Assembly: GCA_947589405.1 (NCBI GenBank)
Contig: CANQBT010000069.1
Location: 1 to 10,879, forward strand
DNA: 10,879 bases
Reading direction: 5' to 3'
Source of the DNA: an uncultured Clostridia bacterium
GTDB lineage: Bacteria; Bacillota; Clostridia; Lachnospirales; CAG-274
Below, piece by piece: positions 7,097 to 10,879 of the stretch; position 1 is the stretch's first letter, and each line of letters starts with the position of its first letter. Below the pieces are notes generated by a model. It made no database searches. It saw only the letters and a program-made list of their open reading frames with translations, and was not told the DNA's origin. The translations under genes and the position numbers were made by a program.

Positions 7097-7123
7097 GACA
7101 AAAAGAGACGCATTTGTTATACT
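7095..7123 (+). promoter_or_regulatory. rplU-prp-rpmA promoter
   Basis: A full-consensus -35 box TTGACA (7095-7100) and TATACT (7118-7123) are separated by 17 bases. This is the strongest promoter in the window, fitting a ribosomal protein operon. Transcription would start near 7130 and leave an 80-base structured leader before rplU. Confidence 0.9.
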
Positions 7124-7129
7124 CAATAT

Positions 7130-7209
7130 GTTATGCCGCACGAATAGGTCCATAAGACGGAATTATCCGCACCAAACTCGGCGAGTCTTGAATAAGGAGG
7201 TGTACCCGA
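7130..7209 (+). promoter_or_regulatory. Probable L21 leader RNA of rplU
   Basis: The transcribed leader between promoter and rplU can fold: AAGAC (7154-7158) pairs with GTCTT (7185-7189), and inside it CGGA (7158-7161) pairs with TCCG (7166-7169). The 3' part runs through CTCGGCGAGTCTTGAATAAGGAGGTG into the ribosome site at 7194-7202. Firmicutes carry a conserved L21 leader (Rfam family L21_leader) at exactly this place, thought to mediate autoregulation by L21 or another operon product. Location and the conserved-looking segment before the ribosome site support the call, which is from memory and not from a covariance search. Confidence 0.6.
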
Positions 7210-7518
7210 ATGTACGCAATTATTGAAACAGGCGGAAAGCAGTATAAGGTAGCAGAAGGCGATGTTATTACTGTAGAAAAGTTAGGCGCAGAAGCCGATA
7301 CTAAGTATACATTTGACAAGGTCGTAGCAGTATGCGACGGCGACAGCTATAAGTTTGGCTCAGATGCTTCTTCTGCAAGTGTAGACGCTACTGTAATTGG
7401 CGACGGTAAGGCTAAGAAGGTCATAGTTTATAAGTATAAGCCAAAGAAGGGCTTCCACAAGAAGAACGGACACAGACAGCCTTTCACTAAGTTAAAGATC
7501 GACAAGATCAACGCTTGA
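7210..7518 (+). CDS. rplU: 50S ribosomal protein L21 (bL21)
   Basis: bL21 binds 23S rRNA in the large ribosomal subunit. The 102-residue protein has the typical start MYAIIETGGKQYKV and the family signature near the end, from KPKKGFHKKNGHRQPFTKLKI (about 78-98), whose basic loop contacts rRNA. The start is set by AAGGAGGTG 7 bases upstream. It opens a three-gene operon with prp and rpmA, the order conserved across Firmicutes. Confidence 0.98.
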   Translation: MYAIIETGGKQYKVAEGDVITVEKLGAEADTKYTFDKVVAVCDGDSYKFGSDASSASVDATVIGDGKAKKVIVYKYKPKKGFHKKNGHRQPFTKLKIDKINA

Positions 7519-7527
7519 TTTTAGAAA

Positions 7528-7830
7528 ATGATAGAAGTAGCAATAAAAAGAGATGATAAGGACAGAATATCCTCAGTCAGCGTAAAGAATCACGGAGATC
7601 CCATAGTGTGTTCTGCCGTATCCATACTTTTGCTCAATACTGTAAACAGCATTGAAGCATTTACAAAAGCGCTTTTCAGCTTTGACAGCGCAGAGGAAGG
7701 CGGGGATTCGGTACTCACGCTGACGCATTATGACAGCGAAGGCAAGGCAGAGCTTCTTATGAACAGCCTTGTTCTGGGATATAAGTCTATTGAAGAAAGC
7801 TATAATAATGAAATTGTTGTGATCGATTAG
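7528..7830 (+). CDS. prp: Ribosomal-processing cysteine protease Prp
   Basis: Prp (formerly YsxB) removes the N-terminal extension of L27 in Firmicutes and relatives, an essential step of ribosome maturation in Staphylococcus. The 100-residue protein, lying between rplU and rpmA as expected, keeps the catalytic pair: His22 in KNHGD and Cys28 in IVCSAVS. The usual motif is GHA, a loop, then DIVCAAVS; as I recall it, the staphylococcal enzyme has His22 and Cys34. Here the loop between the two residues is only five residues long and GHA is replaced by NHG, so the mobile loop is clearly shortened. No good ribosome site precedes the ATG at 7528, only 9 bases past the rplU stop, so translation may depend on coupling and yield few copies, fitting a protease. 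Its TAG stop overlaps the rpmA ribosome site. Confidence 0.93.
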   Translation: MIEVAIKRDDKDRISSVSVKNHGDPIVCSAVSILLLNTVNSIEAFTKALFSFDSAEEGGDSVLTLTHYDSEGKAELLMNSLVLGYKSIEESYNNEIVVID

Positions 7831-7834
7831 GAGG
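7829..7834 (+). promoter_or_regulatory. rpmA ribosome binding site that fixes its start
   Basis: AGGAGG (7829-7834) overlaps the prp stop TAG (7828-7830) and lies 8 bases before ATG 7843. An in-frame GTG at 7834-7836 begins inside this site and so cannot be the start. Confidence 0.9.
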
Positions 7835-7842
7835 TGCAAGAG

Positions 7843-8127
7843 ATGCTTAGAATTAACCTTCAGTTATTTGCTCATAAAAAAGGTGTTGGTTCCACTAAGA
7901 ACGGCCGTGACTCTGAGTCTAAGAGATTAGGCGCTAAGAGAGCCGATGGTCAGGTAGTAAGAGCCGGCAATATCCTTTTTACTCAGAGAGGTACTAAGAT
8001 ACATCCCGGTATTAATGTCGGCAAGGGCGGCAACGATACACTTTTTGCTCTTGTAGACGGTAGGGTCAAGTACGAGAGACTGGGTAAGACTAAGAAGCAG
8101 GTTTCAGTCTATCCTGTAGCTGAGTAA
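7843..8127 (+). CDS. rpmA: 50S ribosomal protein L27 (bL27) with cleavable N-terminal extension
   Basis: bL27 sits near the peptidyl-transferase centre, its N-terminal tail reaching toward the tRNA acceptor ends. From ATG 7843 the product has 94 residues and begins MLRINLQLF followed by AHKKGVGSTKNGRDSES. The first nine residues are the Firmicutes extension that Prp removes between Phe9 and Ala10; the staphylococcal counterpart ends in LQFF-A, so this one has Leu at the position before the last Phe. The family signature GNILFTQRGTKIHPG and NVGKGGNDTLFA follow. A longer version from GTG 7834 would add MQE but starts inside the ribosome site. The gene ends at a strong terminator. Confidence 0.97.
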   Translation: MLRINLQLFAHKKGVGSTKNGRDSESKRLGAKRADGQVVRAGNILFTQRGTKIHPGINVGKGGNDTLFALVDGRVKYERLGKTKKQVSVYPVAE

Positions 8128-8140
8128 TTATATTGTGATT

Positions 8141-8173
8141 AAACTGACCTAAATATTTTAGGTCAGTTTTTTT
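8141..8173 (+). terminator. rplU-prp-rpmA operon terminator
   Basis: AAACTGACCTAAA (8141-8153) pairs perfectly over 13 bp with 8157-8169 around a 3-base loop, and the run of seven T (8167-8173) follows. It begins 13 bases after the rpmA stop and separates the ribosomal operon from obg. Confidence 0.93.
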
Positions 8174-8290
8174 CTCCGATGATTTTGTTGATAAATGCCC
8201 AAATATACTTGATACATGGTCATTTTGTTTTCTTCGGGGAATATCTATAAAAGTTGTATATAATAATAAAGTTTGAAAGGAAGTGAAGGT
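8174..8290 (+). promoter_or_regulatory. obg upstream region with possible promoter
   Basis: Because a terminator lies before it, obg needs its own promoter here. A TATAAT box is present at 8259-8264, but no good -35 box sits 16-18 bases upstream (the expected place reads GGGGAA). Two TTGATA sequences (8188-8193 and 8209-8214) lack well-placed -10 partners. If TATAAT is used, the leader is only about 20 bases. The ribosome site AGGAAG (8278-8283) lies 7 bases before ATG 8291. Confidence 0.4.
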
Positions 8291-9568
8291 ATGTTTGTAG
8301 ACAGAGCCAAGATCCATATAAAGGGCGGCAATGGCGGAAACGGCGCAGTTAGCTTCTACAGAGCCAAGTATATAACACATGGCGGGCCGGACGGCGGCGA
8401 TGGAGGCAAAGGCGGCGATGTTATATTTGTTGCAGACGGAGATATGAATACGCTTATGGATTTCCGCTATAAAAGAATGTTCAAGGCATCTCCCGGAGCA
8501 GACGGAGGTAAGAGAAACTGTACAGGAGCAGACGGAGAAGATGTTATCATAAAGGTGCCTGTGGGTACTGTAATAAGAGAAGCCGAAAGCAACAAAATAA
8601 TGGCGGATATGGCAGTAAGAGGACAGAAAAAAACCATTATTAAAGGCGGCAAAGGCGGCAAGGGCAATCAGCACTTTGCAACACCTACAAGACAAGCGCC
8701 TCGATATGCGGAAAGAGGAAGGACGTCAAAGGAATATGATGTCATACTGGAATTAAAGCTTATTGCCGATGTAGGGCTTATAGGCTTTCCCAATGTAGGA
8801 AAGTCCACAATACTTTCAATGGTGACAAATGCCAATCCCAAAATAGCAAATTATCATTTTACGACTCTTTCTCCTAATTTAGGCGTAGTCAGGAGCCGTT
8901 GGGGCGAGGATTTCGTAATGGCGGATATACCGGGACTTATAGAGGGCGCCAGCGAGGGCGTAGGCTTAGGTCATGAGTTTTTAAGACATGTTGAGAGAAC
9001 TAAGGTATTTATACATGTGGTAGACGGCGCAGCCCTTGAGGGTACGGATCCTATTGACAATATAGAGAAGATAAACGATGAGCTGGAAAAATATAAGGAA
9101 GGTCTTTCAAAGCGTCCTACAGTCATAGCTGTGAACAAAATGGATATTCCCGAAGCTCAGGAAAATTATGAAAAAATAAAGGCTAAGTACGAGGGAGATA
9201 CCGTTAAGGTGTTCCCTGTATCAGCAGCGTCAAACAAGGGTCTTGACGAAATGCTTTCAGCCGTAGCGCTGCTTCTGAAGGACTATCCTGAGGATATAAT
9301 TTTTGAAGAGGACTATGAGGAATATGACGAGATGCCTGAGGACAGCACGCCGTTTACAATAGAGCAGTACAGCGAGCATTATTTTGTTGTGGAAGGCACA
9401 GGCGTTGAAAAGATGATGGGCTATACCAATATCGATACCGAGAAGGGCTTTGCCTTCTTCCAGAAATATCTGAGGGAGAAGGGCATAATAGCCGCTCTTG
9501 AAGAGAAGGGCATACAGGAAGGAGATACGGTCAAGATATATGACCTGGAATTTGAATTTTATCACTAA
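8291..9568 (+). CDS. obg: GTPase Obg (CgtA), 50S assembly
   Basis: Obg is an essential GTPase that binds the 50S subunit late in assembly and links it to growth state and ppGpp. From ATG 8291 the protein has 425 residues. The glycine-rich Obg fold covers about 1-158, with MFVDRAKIHIKGGNGGNG and later KGGKGGKGN. The G domain has GFPNVGKS (165-172), TTLSP (191-195), DIPGLIEG (212-219), NKMD (282-285) and SAAS (311-314). An OCT-type C-terminal domain runs from about 350 to the end, with FVVEGTGVEKMM, as in the Firmicutes form, preceded by an acidic stretch (FEEDYEEYDEMPED). An in-frame TTG at 8273 would add six residues but begins before the ribosome site, and MFVD is the conserved N-terminus. 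yhbY follows 15 bases later. Confidence 0.97.
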   Translation: MFVDRAKIHIKGGNGGNGAVSFYRAKYITHGGPDGGDGGKGGDVIFVADGDMNTLMDFRYKRMFKASPGADGGKRNCTGADGEDVIIKVPVGTVIREAESNKIMADMAVRGQKKTIIKGGKGGKGNQHFATPTRQAPRYAERGRTSKEYDVILELKLIADVGLIGFPNVGKSTILSMVTNANPKIANYHFTTLSPNLGVVRSRWGEDFVMADIPGLIEGASEGVGLGHEFLRHVERTKVFIHVVDGAALEGTDPIDNIEKINDELEKYKEGLSKRPTVIAVNKMDIPEAQENYEKIKAKYEGDTVKVFPVSAASNKGLDEMLSAVALLLKDYPEDIIFEEDYEEYDEMPEDSTPFTIEQYSEHYFVVEGTGVEKMMGYTNIDTEKGFAFFQKYLREKGIIAALEEKGIQEGDTVKIYDLEFEFYH

Positions 9569-9583
9569 GAAGGGAGATATACT

Positions 9584-9874
9584 ATGACAAGTAAGCAAAG
9601 GGCATTTTTGAGAAAAATGGCAAGCAGTATCACGCCTGTTGTTTCGGTAGGCAAAAGCAGCATAACTCCTGAAGTCGTACAGAGTATTTCAGAGGCTCTT
9701 GAAGCCAGAGAGCTTATAAAGGTAAACGTACTTGAAAATTGTCCCGATGATGTAAGATATGTTGCAGAAACATCGGGCGAAAGGGCAAGAGCTGAGGTGG
9801 TACAGGTGATAGGCAGAAAATTTGTACTCTATCGCCCTAAAAAGGATAAGCCTGTGATAGAACTGCCTAAGTAA
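9584..9874 (+). CDS. yhbY: YhbY-type RNA-binding protein (CRM domain)
   Basis: A 96-residue protein made almost entirely of one CRM domain, an RNA-binding fold that associates with pre-50S particles and is thought to help large-subunit assembly. Family blocks are TSKQRAFLRKMASSITPVVSVGKSSIT (from residue 2), the helix ending LEARELIKVNV, and the final VIGRKFVLYRPKK. The usual GKxG loop reads GKSS (23-26). A ribosome site AAGGGAG precedes the ATG. It lies 15 bases after obg, a pairing seen widely in Firmicutes, and is probably cotranscribed with it. Ribosome assembly is known for the family; the exact step is not established. Confidence 0.93.
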   Translation: MTSKQRAFLRKMASSITPVVSVGKSSITPEVVQSISEALEARELIKVNVLENCPDDVRYVAETSGERARAEVVQVIGRKFVLYRPKKDKPVIELPK

Positions 9875-9909
9875 TATAAGCAATATTAACATATTTACTC
9901 ATACCACAC

Positions 9910-9957
9910 AAAAAGCCGCCGCATTATGATCAAAGATACATAATGCGGCGGCTTTTT
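9910..9957. terminator. Bidirectional terminator between yhbY and the feo genes
   Basis: Positions 9910-9928 pair perfectly with 9939-9957: a 19-bp stem with a GCCGCCGC core, a 10-base loop, five A at the left foot and five T at the right. On either strand this is a GC-rich hairpin followed by a U run, so it can end both yhbY (plus) and the feo transcript (minus), which converge here. Confidence 0.95.
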
Positions 9958-9961
9958 AATA

Positions 9962-10096
9962 CTACCTACATTTATGTGAGCAGTTTTCACAGCCGCAGCC
10001 GCAGCCACCCTTGCCGTTTTTCCTATCCTTTATCATTTTGGCTATTACAGATACTACAATTATAAGCAGTATCATACCTACTATAAAAGTCCCCAT
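9962..10096 (-). CDS. FeoB-associated Cys-rich membrane protein (44 aa)
   Basis: A very short gene read down from ATG 10096 to TAG 9962. The product starts MGTFIVGMILLIIVVSVIAK, a single membrane span over about residues 3-19, followed by a basic stretch (MIKDRKNGKG) and a Cys-rich tail GGCGCGCENCSHKCR with cysteines at 32, 34, 36, 39 and 43. This matches the layout of the small FeoB-associated Cys-rich proteins known from Firmicutes (Pfam FeoB_associated), and it lies 16 bases after the feoB stop with a ribosome site GAGGTCA. By the positive-inside rule the Cys tail would face the cytoplasm, where it might take iron from FeoB or sense it; that role is inferred, and no activity is established for the family to my knowledge. 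Confidence 0.88.
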   Translation of the reverse strand: MGTFIVGMILLIIVVSVIAKMIKDRKNGKGGCGCGCENCSHKCR

Positions 10097-10112
10097 TTTG
10101 TGACCTCTTTTC

Positions 10113-10879
10113 TCAATCGGCTAATGCCGTTCTTTTAAATGTTACGCTGTCTTTATTCGGTCTGAAAAGAAGATACAGAATACCAAGTAAAACGATACCT
10201 GCCGCAATAGTGCCTATTCCAAATGCGCCTGTAGTAATAAATGTGCCGAATTGATATACGCAAAGTGAAACGGCATAGGCGAATACAGTCTGATAGCCTA
10301 TTGCAAACCATGTCCATTTAGCAGAGTTCATCTCTCTTTTTATAGCGCCTATAGCGGCAAAGCATGGTGCGCAGAGAAGATTGAACACAAGGAAGGCGTA
10401 TGCTGCCACAGGAGTATATGCGCCTGCAAGCTCACCCCATATTTCCGAACCGTCCTCAGCAACCTCTGCAAAGCCATAGAGTATACCAAATGTACCTACA
10501 ACATTTTCCTTTGCTACAAGTCCCGTAATGGCGGCAACGGCTGCCTTCCAGTCGCCAAAGCCCAGAGGAGTGAATATCCATGCGAAGGTCTTGCCTATAA
10601 GGGCAAGTATGCCGTCGCTCAGATCCTCGACCATGCCGAAGCCGCTTTCAGTAAAGCCAAAGCTTGATGTAAACCATATGAATATAGTTGAAAGAAGTAT
10701 TATTGTACCCGCCTTTTTGATAAATGACCAGCCTCTTTCCCACATACTCCTCAGTACATTTGAAACTGTAGGCATATGATATGCGGGAAGCTCCATAACA
10801 AAGGGAGCAGGATCGCCTGCAAACATTTTTGTCTTTTTAAGAATAATACCCGAAATAACTATTGCCGCTATTCCCACAA
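10113..10879 (-). CDS. feoB: Ferrous iron transporter FeoB, C-terminal part (window edge)
   Basis: FeoB is a membrane protein with a GTPase domain that imports Fe2+. Only the last 254 residues are in the window; the G domain and first membrane segments lie beyond the right edge, and the reading frame is open to the edge. Visible FeoB blocks are FVMELPAYHMPT (about 26-37 of this part), GLVAKENVVGTFGILYG (119-135) and CAPCFAAIGAIKREM (169-183), the segment carrying paired cysteines in the second gate repeat. Five or six hydrophobic spans are visible, near 1-13, 56-75, 112-135, 152-178, 188-214 and 217-239. The GTG near the edge is an internal Val, not a start. The stop TGA (10115-10113) is 16 bases from the next gene, the small Cys-rich protein. 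Confidence 0.95.
   Translation of the reverse strand, partial: VGIAAIVISGIILKKTKMFAGDPAPFVMELPAYHMPTVSNVLRSMWERGWSFIKKAGTIILLSTIFIWFTSSFGFTESGFGMVEDLSDGILALIGKTFAWIFTPLGFGDWKAAVAAITGLVAKENVVGTFGILYGFAEVAEDGSEIWGELAGAYTPVAAYAFLVFNLLCAPCFAAIGAIKREMNSAKWTWFAIGYQTVFAYAVSLCVYQFGTFITTGAFGIGTIAAGIVLLGILYLLFRPNKDSVTFKRTALAD

Noticed and set aside
7834..7842. GTG at 7834 as the rpmA start
   Set aside because: It lies inside the AGGAGG ribosome site. The ATG at 7843 has correct spacing and gives the conserved MLRINLQ N-terminus.
8273..8290. TTG at 8273 as the obg start
   Set aside because: It precedes the ribosome site at 8278-8283, while ATG 8291 gives the conserved MFVDRAKI start.
8090..8695. A 201-codon minus-strand open frame across the rpmA end and the start of obg
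   Set aside because: It is antisense to clear genes and crosses a terminator; its Cys/Ser-rich composition is what the complement of glycine-rich Obg codons gives. It has no ribosome site.
10875..10877. GTG at 10877-10875 as the start of a separate 254-residue membrane protein
   Set aside because: The frame stays open to the window edge and the sequence is the C-terminal part of FeoB, so this codon is an internal valine.

Overview
The window reads as chromosomal core sequence from a low-GC Gram-positive anaerobe of the class Clostridia. A gut or rumen Oscillospiraceae/Lachnospiraceae-type organism is my best guess. The reasons are the AT-rich spacers, strong AGGAGG ribosome binding sites, frequent AGA and ATA codons, the argCJBD order, the rplU-prp-rpmA order with an N-terminally extended L27, and a FeoB followed by a tiny Cys-rich membrane protein. 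The species cannot be named from the sequence alone.

Layout. Positions 1-5450 are read on the minus strand: argC, argJ, a 360-bp hairpin-rich repeat-like insertion, argB and argD, then serC (cut by the window edge) with its own promoter. Positions 5451-5771 are an AT-rich divergent control region with a clear argG promoter, a probable argC promoter and candidate ArgR sites. argG is read on the plus strand and ends in a strong terminator at 6991-7019. Next on the plus strand come a consensus promoter, an L21-type leader, and rplU-prp-rpmA with a terminator at 8141-8173, then obg and yhbY. A 19-bp-stem bidirectional terminator at 9910-9957 separates yhbY from the minus-strand feo genes: a 44-residue FeoB-associated protein and the C-terminal part of feoB, cut by the right edge.

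How the genes work together. ArgJ, ArgB, ArgC and ArgD carry out the acetylated steps from glutamate to ornithine, with ArgJ recycling the acetyl group. ArgG joins citrulline to aspartate. The genes for ornithine carbamoyltransferase (argF) and argininosuccinate lyase (argH) are not in the window. SerC makes phosphoserine for serine synthesis. RplU and RpmA are large-subunit ribosomal proteins, Prp is the protease that trims RpmA, and Obg and YhbY are ribosome-assembly factors. FeoB imports ferrous iron.

Nearly everything is well-known housekeeping. I found no phage, CRISPR, defence, toxin or secondary-metabolite genes and no obvious new multi-gene system. The least ordinary points are the repeat element splitting argJ from argB, the shortened catalytic loop of Prp beside its L27 substrate, the structured argC/argG control region, and the small Cys-rich feo gene. 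Two starts need care: rpmA begins at 7843, not at the GTG at 7834, and obg at 8291, not at the TTG at 8273.
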